A stretch of DNA of 64,000 nt, from contig NZ_JACRTG010000018.1 in the NCBI RefSeq assembly GCF_014385195.1, positions 62,001 through 126,000 of the forward strand. Direction: 5' to 3'. The notes beneath the pieces were generated by a model, which was not told the DNA's origin, made no database searches, and saw only the letters and a program-made list of their open reading frames with translations. The translations under genes were made by a program, and so were the position numbers. This stretch comes from Paratissierella segnis. Its GTDB lineage: Bacteria; Bacillota; Clostridia; Tissierellales; Tissierellaceae. Of the stretch, positions 50,624-58,852 are shown one piece after another (position 1 is the first letter of the stretch; every line of letters starts with the position of its first letter).

Positions 50624-52981
50624 ATGGCAAAAAATAATTTTATAGTTCGCGGTGGATTAGATGTAAGTAACATTAGTAAAGGATTAAAAGATACTGAAAA
50701 GCAGTTTAAGGGGTTTGAAGGTAGGATTAATAAGGCTTTCTCAGGTATAGCCGGAGGAATGGGGTTAAACTTAGGCAAGTTAAGTAAATTTGCATTAATC
50801 GGAATGGCTGCAAAGGAATTATATAAATTTGGCAAGGCATCTATAGAAGTAGCATCTGATTTAGTAGAAGTTCAAAACGTAGTTGATGTTACGTTTGGGT
50901 CTATGTCTCAGGAAGTAAATGATTTCGCTAGTAATTCTATAAAACAATTTGGGCTTAGTGAATTGGCGGCTAAAAAATATTCATCCACAATGGGTGCAAT
51001 GTTAAAATCTAGCGGTATAAGAGGAAATGCAGTTACAGAGATGTCTATAGATTTAGCCAAGCTATCAACTGATATGGCAAGTTTCTATAATTTAAGCAAC
51101 GATGTAGCATTTGAAAAGATTATGTCAGGTATGTCAGGTATGACACAACCTCTTAAAGAACTTGGTATCAATATGAATATCGCAAACCTTGAAAACTATG
51201 CAATGGCACAAGGGATTAGAAAGTCTTGGCAAGAAATGAATCAAGCAGAGCAGACAATGTTAAGATATAACTATTTGTTAAGTGTAACAGGCGATGCACA
51301 AGGTGACTTTGCTCGTAATAGTGGAAGCTGGGCTAATCAAGTCAAAATACTAAAAGAACAATGGCAAGAGTTTATGAGTCTAATAGGTAAGGCTTTAATA
51401 GAAATCCTATTACCTATTGTAAAAATAATAAATAAGGTATTAGAGGGATTAATCAATGTAACAAAAGAAATCGGTAAAATTTACACAATGATTACTGGCA
51501 AAGAGGTTGCAGTCGAAACAAATAACAATATAGGTGATGCGGCAATTGATGCAGCTGAGGGAGAAGAAGAATTAGCGGATGGAATTAAAAAGGCTGGAAA
51601 AGCAGCTAAAGGAGCTATAGCGTCATTTGATGAAATAAATCAGTTGCAAGATTCAATGGGGAACAGTGGAGGAGCTTTAGGGAATGCATTAGGAGCGATA
51701 GCTGGTGAATTCAATACTTCTATGTCTACTGTGCAAGTTGACAATGGATTAGAGGAATCAAAGTCAAAGTGGGAGAAATTCTTCATTTGGTTTGGTGATA
51801 AGTGGAATAGATTAGGACAAACTATGTCAGTGCCTTTAATGGTGCCAGCACCAATATTTGCAACTATACCAAGTCCTATATATAGACCTAACTGGGGGTT
51901 AACTCCTCCATTAATACCAAAGCCATTGTTTCAACCTATACCTAATCCAGTATACAATCCTAATTGGAATTTAGAATTACCTCCAATTCCACAAGTTGTG
52001 TTTAAGCCTATTGAATATACTGCATATGATTTTTCATTAGAAAACATAAAAACAAAAACATCAGAAGGATTAATTTGGTTGCAAGCAAAATATGGCGAGT
52101 TTTCAACTCAACTTAATCTAGGGTTAAGTAGTGCGTGGAACTCAATAGAAACGAACTACAATACACACAAAGAAAATATGGGAGTTATTGCAGCAGGCAT
52201 ATCGACAGTATTAGTCGCTAACATCAATCAAGGTTTGTCTAAACTGGGGATAAACACCAATCTTACAATAACTACTACACAAAACAATTGGCAGACTTGG
52301 GGTAGAAACCTTGGAGGAATAGCAATAGAAACTGCAAAAGCATTTTCTGCAAATATAGCTTCAGGATTTAAAACAACAGCATCTAATACAATCGCATTTG
52401 CTAATAATCAGCTAGAAAACTTAAAGTCATGGGGTAGTAGTGTATTAGAAATTGCAGCAGAGACTTCAAAAGGGTTTGTTGAAAATATGGTTAGTGGATT
52501 TGCAACGGTATGGAATAATTTCAAAAGCTTAATGTCGGCTATCGGAGAAAAAATATCTGGTACTTTTAAAGCTAATAAGGAAGTAATAGTAACAACTGCT
52601 ATTATAGGTGGTGTTGTTTTAGCGGGGGCAGGACTTGCCTTAGCAGCACCGGCAGCAATACCTTATGTAGCTAGTGCGTTAGGAGGATTAGCTGCAATCC
52701 CAGCTCTTGCAAAAGGTGGAATAACTAATGGTCCTATGTTAGCAATGATAGGTGATAACCCTGGTGGTAAAGAGGTAGTATCACCTTTAGATGATTTAAA
52801 AGGCATGATAGTAGAAGCGGTAGGGACTGCTATACTAGGTACAAGTCAATTTAACTCTAATAGTAATGGTGGAGATATTATCCTTCAAGTAGATGGTACT
52901 ACATTTGCAAGAATAATAAATCCTTATAATGCTAAAGAAAATGAACGTATAGGAAACAATGTAGTGATTCAAACAACATAG
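50624..52981 (+). CDS. Tape measure protein
   Basis: 785 residues. N-terminal helical region with VQNVVDVTFGSMSQEVNDFA and the TMP signature around 60-230, a Pro-rich middle with repeated PxxxP units (VPAPIFATIPSPIYRPNW, LPPIPQVVFKPIEY), and a C-terminal hydrophobic segment (VVLAGAGLALAAPAAIPYVA). At ~0.15 nm per residue a tail near 115 nm would be expected; this is an estimate from the general rule. Confidence 0.93.
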   Translation: MAKNNFIVRGGLDVSNISKGLKDTEKQFKGFEGRINKAFSGIAGGMGLNLGKLSKFALIGMAAKELYKFGKASIEVASDLVEVQNVVDVTFGSMSQEVNDFASNSIKQFGLSELAAKKYSSTMGAMLKSSGIRGNAVTEMSIDLAKLSTDMASFYNLSNDVAFEKIMSGMSGMTQPLKELGINMNIANLENYAMAQGIRKSWQEMNQAEQTMLRYNYLLSVTGDAQGDFARNSGSWANQVKILKEQWQEFMSLIGKALIEILLPIVKIINKVLEGLINVTKEIGKIYTMITGKEVAVETNNNIGDAAIDAAEGEEELADGIKKAGKAAKGAIASFDEINQLQDSMGNSGGALGNALGAIAGEFNTSMSTVQVDNGLEESKSKWEKFFIWFGDKWNRLGQTMSVPLMVPAPIFATIPSPIYRPNWGLTPPLIPKPLFQPIPNPVYNPNWNLELPPIPQVVFKPIEYTAYDFSLENIKTKTSEGLIWLQAKYGEFSTQLNLGLSSAWNSIETNYNTHKENMGVIAAGISTVLVANINQGLSKLGINTNLTITTTQNNWQTWGRNLGGIAIETAKAFSANIASGFKTTASNTIAFANNQLENLKSWGSSVLEIAAETSKGFVENMVSGFATVWNNFKSLMSAIGEKISGTFKANKEVIVTTAIIGGVVLAGAGLALAAPAAIPYVASALGGLAAIPALAKGGITNGPMLAMIGDNPGGKEVVSPLDDLKGMIVEAVGTAILGTSQFNSNSNGGDIILQVDGTTFARIINPYNAKENERIGNNVVIQTT

Positions 52982-52992
52982 GAGGTGTAGGT

Positions 52993-53337
52993 ATGATTAA
53001 AATAGATGGAGTAGTCATTCCTACTCCTAGTGATTATATAGTTGGCATCATGGATTTATCTAAGGCTGAAAGAAATGCAAGAGGTACAATGATAATTGAA
53101 AGAGTGACGACTAAAAGGAAGTTAGAATTAGCCTGGAAGTACCTATCTAAAGTACAATTAAGCGACTTATTCAATAGAGTTAGTCCTGTATTTTTTGAAG
53201 TAGAATATATAGATCCTCAAGACAACGGAATAAAATCAGGTACTTTTTATGCTGGAGACAGAAAAGCTGGAGCAATAGATTTTATAAATGGAAACATAAG
53301 ATATAAAGATATATCGGTTAATTTAATTGAAAGGTAG
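52993..53337 (+). CDS. Tail protein downstream of tape measure (114 aa)
   Basis: 114 residues; IKIDGVVIPTPSDYIVGIMD and AWKYLSKVQLSDLFNRV. Beta-rich and ends NIRYKDISVNLIER, like the short distal-tail-associated proteins found here in related phages. Confidence 0.72.
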   Translation: MIKIDGVVIPTPSDYIVGIMDLSKAERNARGTMIIERVTTKRKLELAWKYLSKVQLSDLFNRVSPVFFEVEYIDPQDNGIKSGTFYAGDRKAGAIDFINGNIRYKDISVNLIER

Positions 53338-53345
53338 GTGTGTAT

Positions 53346-54914
53346 ATGAGAGAAGTAAGTAATGAATATAAACAAGCTATATATGCACCTATACGAACTA
53401 CTAAAGGTAGAGTAACCTTTGATATATCGGATGTAACTGCTAGAGGTGATGTTAACGATATATCTACCACTACAGAATCAATAATAAGTAATAAACAACA
53501 GTTAATTAATAAAAAAAGAGAACAAAGTCTTAATTTAGCAACATGGGAGCCTAACAGATTTAAACTTGATGGTAGCTTTGTATTCCCGGATGATGCTATA
53601 GGAAACAATGGAGAATTAGGGTTTGTAAGCGATAATCTATGTAATGAGAATGGAATATTTGAGTTAGAACCTACACTTATATTTACCTTTGGTGGTCCTC
53701 ATTCAAGTATGGGTATTACTCTTACATTTGATGTGTTAAATGACGAATATGCAACAGAGTTTATTATTAATGCTTATGATAGCTCAAATAATTTAGTATT
53801 GTCAGAGCATGTTGTAGACAATGATTTAGTTCAAGTAGCTACAATAGGGCAATTTTATCAATATAAGAAAATAGAAGTTATTATTAAGAAGTGGTCTAAG
53901 CCTTATAGAAGAGCTAGGGTTGTAGAGGTTGATTTTGGGATAGTAAAGATATATACAGATAATAACTTAATAAAAATGGATTTGGTTGATGAAATGGATA
54001 TTATAACAAAAACATTGCCTTCAGCAGAGTTTAAGTTTACTGCAGATAATGCAAATAAAGATTTTAATATACTTAATCCTGACGGATTTCACAAATTTCT
54101 TCAACAAAGGCAGAATGTAGTTCCTGAAATAGGTGTTTTGGTTGGAACAACTACAGAGTATATTCAACTAGGTAACTTCTACCTCATGGAATGGACAAGT
54201 GATGAAGGGAGTTTAACTGCTACATTTACAGCTAGAAACATTATAGACTTAATGAGTAGTTTTGATTATGAAAACTTAGTAGCAAAGAGTAACTATACAC
54301 TATATCAAATGGCAGCTGACATATTTAATATATGTGGAATTACCAATTATGAAATAGATCTATCATTACAAAATATACAAACTAAAGGTTTGGTAAAGAA
54401 AACTAACTGTAGAAATGTACTGCAAATGATAGCAGTAGCTGGAATGTGTAATGTATATGTAACCCGGGATGATAATCTAATTTTAAAACAGTTATCATTC
54501 GGAAGTCCGGTAGACATTATAAGTATGGATAATATGTACAATGAACCTCAGATAGAACTTGATAAAATAGTTAAGGGTGTAGAGGTAGCTTATTATAGTG
54601 ACATAAATACTAAGCAAGATGTGATTATAAATAATGCAGATAAGGGCGAGGTAATCAAAGTTGATAATGCATTAATCAATACTCAAGCACAGGCTACAAA
54701 TGTAGCGAACTGGATACTAAATCAAAGAAACTATAGAGCAATATACACAGCTAATTGGAGAGGTAATCCAGCTCATGAGCTTAGTGATATTGTGACAATG
54801 GAAGATGCTTATAATCAGAATAGAGATGCTATAATCACTAAAATAGAATTAACTTATCAGGGATATTTAGAAGGTAAAACAGAGGCTAGGGGGTTGATTC
54901 TTAATGCTGATTAA
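53346..54914 (+). CDS. Tail tip/baseplate protein
   Basis: ATG at 53346 after AGGTAGGTG. 522 residues, beta-rich; YKQAIYAPIRTTKGRVTFDI at the start is typical of tail-associated proteins that bind distal tail. Large middle segments FLQQRQNVVPEIGVLVG and later EAYYNQNRDAIITKIELTY-type region. No peptidase or lysin motif identified. Confidence 0.75.
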   Translation: MREVSNEYKQAIYAPIRTTKGRVTFDISDVTARGDVNDISTTTESIISNKQQLINKKREQSLNLATWEPNRFKLDGSFVFPDDAIGNNGELGFVSDNLCNENGIFELEPTLIFTFGGPHSSMGITLTFDVLNDEYATEFIINAYDSSNNLVLSEHVVDNDLVQVATIGQFYQYKKIEVIIKKWSKPYRRARVVEVDFGIVKIYTDNNLIKMDLVDEMDIITKTLPSAEFKFTADNANKDFNILNPDGFHKFLQQRQNVVPEIGVLVGTTTEYIQLGNFYLMEWTSDEGSLTATFTARNIIDLMSSFDYENLVAKSNYTLYQMAADIFNICGITNYEIDLSLQNIQTKGLVKKTNCRNVLQMIAVAGMCNVYVTRDDNLILKQLSFGSPVDIISMDNMYNEPQIELDKIVKGVEVAYYSDINTKQDVIINNADKGEVIKVDNALINTQAQATNVANWILNQRNYRAIYTANWRGNPAHELSDIVTMEDAYNQNRDAIITKIELTYQGYLEGKTEARGLILNAD

Positions 54915-55302
54915 TCCTAAAACTAATTGGACAAGTAATGACTTCTACAATTTTGGAGATTTAAATAAGGTTGAGGTTAATATACAGATTGTAGCTAATT
55001 ACCTTGAAAGTATAGGCTATAGCATCCCTTTAGAAGAGGTTGTAACCAATAGGGATATGTTTGATATAGATTTTATAAGCTCAATAAATAGGGTTGAAAG
55101 AAACCTAGATAGTATTAAATCTAATATGATAACTCCACCTAGTTATGAGGAAATGAAAGTTTGGACTAACAAGATGGGGTTTGATTTTAATGATGCCAAC
55201 AGATATGAGAAGAATCTATTACTATTGCATAAATGGGCTCAACTTATTTATGAAAGTTATAAATATTGTGGTGAGTTTATTTGTGGAGAGGAAGTGATTT
55301 AA
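54904..55302 (+). CDS. Tail protein of unknown function (132 aa)
   Basis: Overlaps the tip gene by 11 bases and the fibre gene by 1 base. Contains INPKTNWTSNDFYNFGDLNK and IGYSIPLEEVVTNRDMFDID, a pattern seen in tail-adjacent proteins. Role unknown. Confidence 0.65.
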   Translation: MLINPKTNWTSNDFYNFGDLNKVEVNIQIVANYLESIGYSIPLEEVVTNRDMFDIDFISSINRVERNLDSIKSNMITPPSYEEMKVWTNKMGFDFNDANRYEKNLLLLHKWAQLIYESYKYCGEFICGEEVI

Positions 55303-55976
55303 TGGCTTATGAACCAACAATTTGGAAGGATAGAGCAGTAGAAAAACCTAAAACATATACGATACAAGACAATGGAGACGGAACTGTAACATTAATTCCT
55401 ATGCCTGGGATTGTAACGGAAGAAGGCACTCCTGTTAATGCAAATAATTTGAATAAATTAGAGCAAGGTCTTAAGTCGCATGAGGCAGATTATGCGGCAC
55501 ACTGGAATAAAATAGACGAGGTAATACTATCCGCAGATGCAGTTCAGGTAGATTTAAACATGCCTAGTGATTACGATGAATTTAGAATAATATGTTCAAA
55601 TTTAAAAGGTACTCACGCTAGTTTAAATGGTGCATTAATATTAAAAATCAATCAAAATGGAGTGGTAAAAGGCTATAAATCTACATCTGCCGGTGGTAAT
55701 AGTGCAATCACCCAATTTAAAATGGATGATGTATTAGCCTCGCCTTCGTATACTAAAAATTCTCGGGTTAATTTGTTAGTATTTAACTCAAAAGATAATC
55801 TAGGGACTTTTGTCGATTGTGTTACAAGTATCGGAGCTTTACAAACTTTTAATAAGTATTATGCTCTTTCAAATTCATACGAAAAGATAAGCACAATTAC
55901 TTTATTATCTGAACCATCTTATATACCTATTGTGGCAGGAGCAACTTTTGAGATATGGGGGCGAAAATATGAGTAA
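55302..55976 (+). CDS. Tail fibre/receptor-binding protein candidate
   Basis: ATG at 55302 after GAGGAAGTGAT. 224 residues; YTIQDNGDGTVTLIPMPGIV and GTPVNANNLNKLEQGLKSHE are typical N-terminal segments of Firmicute tail fibres. The C-terminal ~140 residues form a variable beta domain likely to contact the host surface. Confidence 0.78.
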   Translation: MAYEPTIWKDRAVEKPKTYTIQDNGDGTVTLIPMPGIVTEEGTPVNANNLNKLEQGLKSHEADYAAHWNKIDEVILSADAVQVDLNMPSDYDEFRIICSNLKGTHASLNGALILKINQNGVVKGYKSTSAGGNSAITQFKMDDVLASPSYTKNSRVNLLVFNSKDNLGTFVDCVTSIGALQTFNKYYALSNSYEKISTITLLSEPSYIPIVAGATFEIWGRKYE

Positions 55977-56199
55977 TTATATAATAGATGAACAAGGCAA
56001 GAAAGAAGTTGAAGGTAATTTTGAAATCCTGTATGTAGGAAATGAATCGGCAGGATATAAGACACAAAGAGAATTAGAAGAACAACAAAAGTTGGAAGAA
56101 GATTTGTTCAACAGTATCCTTCCATCGGAAAAAGAAATCTTAATGGCAGAAATAGAACTTAACATTATTAATTTATTATTAGAAATGGAGGTAATTTAG
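55969..56199 (+). CDS. Small acidic helical phage protein (76 aa)
   Basis: ATG at 55969 after GGGGGCG. SNYIIDEQGKKEVEGNFEIL then RELEEQQKLEEDLFNSIL. Follows the fibre gene; a fibre chaperone is possible. Confidence 0.6.
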   Translation: MSNYIIDEQGKKEVEGNFEILYVGNESAGYKTQRELEEQQKLEEDLFNSILPSEKEILMAEIELNIINLLLEMEVI

Positions 56200-56200
56200 T

Positions 56201-56389
56201 ATGAACATTATACAGAACAGATTAGTTGATTCTTATGTAGTATTGGTACTTGCAAATATGGTTGATGAAACAAAAGGCATGCCTATCGCGGATGTACCTG
56301 AATACAAGAGGATAGGTATAGTTGATTATCCTATTAGAAGTGAAGTTGAAATTATTGTAGCAGAGAAGACTATTGAAGCGTTTAGTTAA
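56201..56389 (+). CDS. Small phage protein after fibre genes (62 aa)
   Basis: NRLVDSYVVLVLANMVDETK and DVPEYKRIGIVDYPIRSEVE; proteins of this short type often end tail operons in clostridial phages. Followed by a terminator. Confidence 0.6.
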   Translation: MNIIQNRLVDSYVVLVLANMVDETKGMPIADVPEYKRIGIVDYPIRSEVEIIVAEKTIEAFS

Positions 56390-56430
56390 TGAACAATAGG
56401 TTTCTTATATGTAGTAATTGAATTTAGTTT

Positions 56431-56453
56431 AACACCTAGGAGGGTGTTTTTTT
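56431..56453 (+). terminator. Terminator of the tail operon
   Basis: AACACC-TAGGAG-GGTGTT followed by TTTTTTT. Confidence 0.85.
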
Positions 56454-56487
56454 AATGCCCTTCTGGATAAATTGACGGAGGTGGAAT

Positions 56488-56721
56488 ATGACAAATGATA
56501 TTATAGTAGCGATAATTGCACTATTAGGGACAGCTTTGGGGACAGGTGGAGGTATTCTAGCCTCTAGCAAGTTAACAAGTTTTAGACTAAAGAAGCTTGA
56601 AGATAAAGTTGATAAGCACAATAGTGTTATTGAAAGAACGTATATTTTAGAAGAAAAAATGAAAGTCGCTAATCATAGAATAGAAGATTTAGAAGAAGCC
56701 ACAAAGGAGGTAAGAAAATGA
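56488..56721 (+). CDS. XhlA/holin-like membrane protein (77 aa)
   Basis: One N-terminal TM segment (IIVAIIALLGTALGTGGGIL) and a C-terminal coiled coil (LKKLEDKVDKHNSVIERTY). Layout fits haemolysin XhlA-type or tail-lysis accessory proteins. ATGA overlap with the endolysin gene. Confidence 0.72.
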   Translation: MTNDIIVAIIALLGTALGTGGGILASSKLTSFRLKKLEDKVDKHNSVIERTYILEEKMKVANHRIEDLEEATKEVRK

Positions 56722-57494
56722 TTATTGATATATCACATCATCAAGATCCAAAAAGTATGAATTATGATAAGTTGGCCAAACAAGTTGACCTTGCAATCAT
56801 CCGTACCCAATATGGCAGTAGAACATTAGACAGGCATTACAAAACTCATCATAGAGAGTTCCAAAAGAGAGGTGTTCCTACTGCATGTTATGCTTGGGTT
56901 CGTGGAGTATCCCTCAATGATATGAGGGTAGAGGCTAGAGATTTTTACAACAGGACTAAAGATCTAAACCCATGCTTTTGGTTTTTGGACGTAGAAGAAA
57001 AAAGCATGGGCAACATGAGAGCTGGAATATCCGCTTATGTGGACGAGCTCAGAAAACTTGGAGCAAAGAAGATAGGCATATATATAGCACATCACCTCTA
57101 CAAGCAGTTCAATTTGAATTTATCAGAAGTGGATGCAGTATGGATCCCTAGATACGGAACCAACAATGGAAAACCACAAACAAAACCAGCGTATCCATGT
57201 GATATATGGCAATATACTTCCGTTGGTAGATTGCCTGGATATTCTGGAAACCTAGATCTAAATAAACTCACAGGAACAAAACCTTTGGAGTTCTTTACAG
57301 GGAAAGAAAAGAGGACAAGTACCGTGGATGTGCTAGTAAATGGCAAAAACATAAAGCTAAAAGGGTACTTAAAAAATGGAACAAATTATATGAAAGTTGG
57401 AGATCTAGATGTACCACTTCGAGATGTAGCGGAACTTTTAGGCTTTAAGGTCGGCTGGAATGACAAAACAAAGCAGGTGACCATAGATGGATAA
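56718..57494 (+). CDS. GH25 lysozyme endolysin with C-terminal stalk-like domain
   Basis: 258 residues. GH25 fold (1-190): IIDISHHQDP with the first Asp, FWFLDVEE with Asp91 and Glu93, and CDIWQYTSVGRLPGYSGNLD. The C-terminal ~60 residues (VDVLVNGKNIKLKGYLKNG, VPLRDVAELLGFKVGW) resemble copper-amine-oxidase-N/stalk repeats used for wall binding. Cleaves peptidoglycan glycan strands. No signal peptide, so it needs a holin. Confidence 0.92.
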   Translation: MIIDISHHQDPKSMNYDKLAKQVDLAIIRTQYGSRTLDRHYKTHHREFQKRGVPTACYAWVRGVSLNDMRVEARDFYNRTKDLNPCFWFLDVEEKSMGNMRAGISAYVDELRKLGAKKIGIYIAHHLYKQFNLNLSEVDAVWIPRYGTNNGKPQTKPAYPCDIWQYTSVGRLPGYSGNLDLNKLTGTKPLEFFTGKEKRTSTVDVLVNGKNIKLKGYLKNGTNYMKVGDLDVPLRDVAELLGFKVGWNDKTKQVTIDG

Positions 57495-57762
57495 TATTAG
57501 CGAAAAGGATTTACAAGAACTACTAAAATTAAAGAAAAAACAAAAGAAAAAGGGTAGGTTCTCGAAGTTCGTAGTAACACTAGTAATTTTATTAAATGCA
57601 ATCTTCACAACAGCGGTCTTATATATCTACCTGCAAGTAGGAAGTGAACCAGTAACACTTATAGGGGCCTGGTTTGCATTTACTACGGGGGAACTTTGGA
57701 TGTTATCTAGTATAAAAAAGAAGAAAGTGAGGAATGAAGATGAATATAGAGATAATTATTAA
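57487..57762 (+). CDS. Membrane protein of the lysis cassette (91 aa)
   Basis: Basic N-terminus (LKLKKKQKKKGRFSKFVV) and two hydrophobic segments (LVILLNAIFTTAVLYIYL, TLIGAWFAFTTGELWML). Overlaps endolysin and the LLH holin on either side; an accessory holin or antiholin is likely. Confidence 0.7.
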   Translation: MDNISEKDLQELLKLKKKQKKKGRFSKFVVTLVILLNAIFTTAVLYIYLQVGSEPVTLIGAWFAFTTGELWMLSSIKKKKVRNEDEYRDNY

Positions 57763-58063
57763 AGTGGTGATACCTATTTTGGGTGCTATTATAACGTATA
57801 TATTAGTGCCTTTAATTTTGCAAAAAACCACAAAAGAACAGAGAAATAATATTTATTTCTGGGTTAAAATAGCAGTAGGGGCGGCTGAACAAATATACGC
57901 AGAAAAAGGACAAGGGAAACTTAAAAAAGAATATGTTGTAGATTTTCTAACGTCTAAGGGAATAAATATAACTATACAGGAGTTGGATGTACTTATAGAG
58001 GCAGCAGTGAAGGAGTTAAATTTGATACAGCAAAATAATCCTCCTAAAGATGCCCTGGTGTGA
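57740..58063 (+). CDS. Phage holin, LLH-type
   Basis: ATG at 57740 after GAGGA. 107 residues: one N-terminal TM (IIIKVVIPILGAIITYILVP) and a charged tail with VGAAEQIYAEKGQGKLKKEY and FLTSKGINITIQELDVLIEA, the LLH holin pattern. Makes the pore for the endolysin. Confidence 0.85.
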   Translation: MNIEIIIKVVIPILGAIITYILVPLILQKTTKEQRNNIYFWVKIAVGAAEQIYAEKGQGKLKKEYVVDFLTSKGINITIQELDVLIEAAVKELNLIQQNNPPKDALV

Positions 58064-58086
58064 TGCCAGGGCTTTTTTATTTTTTG
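58052..58086 (+). terminator. Terminator of the lysis operon
   Basis: GCCCTGG-TGTGATG-CCAGGGC followed by TTTTTTATTTTTTG; overlaps the holin end. Confidence 0.93.
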
Positions 58087-58101
58087 TATTATCATCCACA
58101 G

Positions 58102-58238
58102 GAACATATATTCTGCCTATTAGTCGGCTTGTACAGGCTGTTTAATGTACATACTAATATAATAGGTATGACAAAGCATAAAACCTCCTAAAAAGGCAAA
58201 TAAAGGCTATTGACAAGGGAACATATGTTTACTATGAT
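58102..58238 (+). promoter_or_regulatory. SOS-type promoter with LexA-box-like sites
   Basis: TTGACA (58210-58215), 17 bp, TATGAT (58233-58238). Between them GAACATATGTTT (58219-58230) matches the Firmicute LexA box GAACN4GTTY. A weaker GAACATATATTC lies at 58102-58113. LexA bound in the spacer would block transcription until DNA damage. Confidence 0.72.
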
Positions 58239-58255
58239 TATCTTGAGGTGATAAC

Positions 58256-58495
58256 GTGAAAGCGATAGAAACCATAGTACATATTGATAAAGAAGGTAAT
58301 ATGTGACCATATAGATTTAGACTTACCGCAGAAGATGAAAGTTTAGTTGTAGTAAATATAAGTAGAGTATTATTTTGTGAGGAAGAAACAAAAGGAAGGT
58401 TAAAATATAGGTGTGAATGCGTTATACAAGATAGAAAGAGGTGTGTAGATATTTATTTTAAGAAGATGGATATGAGATGGTATTTGAAAGTATAA
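58256..58495 (+). pseudogene. SOS-associated small protein gene interrupted by in-frame UGA
   Basis: GTG at 58256 follows TGAGGTGAT. The frame reads to 58495 (80 codons) apart from TGA at 58304-58306. After the stop the sequence stays protein-like (PYRFRLTAEDESLVVVNISR, YRCECVIQDRKRCVDIYFK). It resembles small proteins that accompany SOS-induced Y-family polymerase genes in clostridia. Either a pseudogene with one nonsense change or a very short peptide plus relic; readthrough is not excluded. Confidence 0.6.
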
Positions 58496-58517
58496 AAAAA
58501 GGACCTCAAAAGGTCCT
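58494..58517 (-). terminator. Hairpin terminator facing leftward
   Basis: AGGACCT-CAAA-AGGTCCT is preceded on the plus strand by seven As, which read as a U-run on the minus strand. It would stop transcripts entering the prophage from the right. Confidence 0.7.
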
Positions 58518-58545
58518 CTACAAGTAAATAAATTTGAAAATATTG

Positions 58546-58574
58546 TTGAATATTATAAAACAAGATAGTATAAT
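58546..58574 (+). promoter_or_regulatory. Outward-facing promoter at the prophage right end
   Basis: TTGAAT (58546-58551), exactly 17 bp, TATAAT (58569-58574), reading through attR toward tuf. No terminator with a clear U-run lies between it and the tuf start. Confidence 0.62.
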
Positions 58575-58595
58575 GTATGGGTACTATATATATAC

Positions 58596-58617
58596 GTAAC
58601 TAACGGGTAGCTAACAA
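58596..58617 (+). repeat. Candidate integrase arm-type sites, right
   Basis: GTAACTAAC (58596-58604) and GTAGCTAACAA (58607-58617) are spaced 11 bp apart, like the tandem pair near attL. Confidence 0.6.
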
Positions 58618-58654
58618 AACAGGCTCAAATGCTTGCAAAATACATATTAGCGGT

Positions 58655-58703
58655 TTGCATGGTAAGCAAGAGGTCACCGGTTCGATTCCGATCGTGGGCT
58701 CCA
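58655..58703 (+). repeat. attR core (49-bp direct repeat, tRNA-Thr remnant)
   Basis: Identical to 22189-22237. It is the 3' part of tRNA-Thr without the 5' half, so it is not a functional tRNA gene. Confidence 0.95.
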
Positions 58704-58852
58704 AATTCAAATTTTATAATAAGGTGCAAAGAGTGCCTTGATGAAATTTTTGTAGGTTTTGTACTTATGCAAAACCCTTATAAACTCTTGCTACAAGATA
58801 CACCCGGATGAGTTTTCTTATACTAATATTAATTTTTAAGGAGGATATAAAG

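Larger units (their letters stand above)
22189..58703. mobile_element. Siphovirus-type prophage inserted in tRNA-Thr
   Basis: A 36.5-kb element is bounded by perfect 49-bp direct repeats. It contains a full lysogeny, replication, packaging, head, tail and lysis gene set in order. The integrase lies next to attL, and the CI/Cro divergent switch is at 24.1-24.3 kb. Head genes are of the HK97 type (portal, ClpP-like protease, capsid), and the long tape measure with a -1 frameshift chaperone indicates a long non-contractile tail. No obviously disrupted structural gene was seen, so the prophage may be inducible. Two cargo-like units (34.3-40.3 kb and 50.2-50.6 kb) and an SOS-promoted small gene lie outside the core functions. 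Confidence 0.95.

Noticed and set aside
58256..58495. Selenocysteine or recoded UGA in the SOS-associated gene
   Set aside because: No SECIS-like hairpin directly after the UGA and no conserved Cys-equivalent context visible; a nonsense change is simpler.
58629..58811. 60-codon frame across attR
   Set aside because: It reads through tRNA sequence and has no ribosome site.
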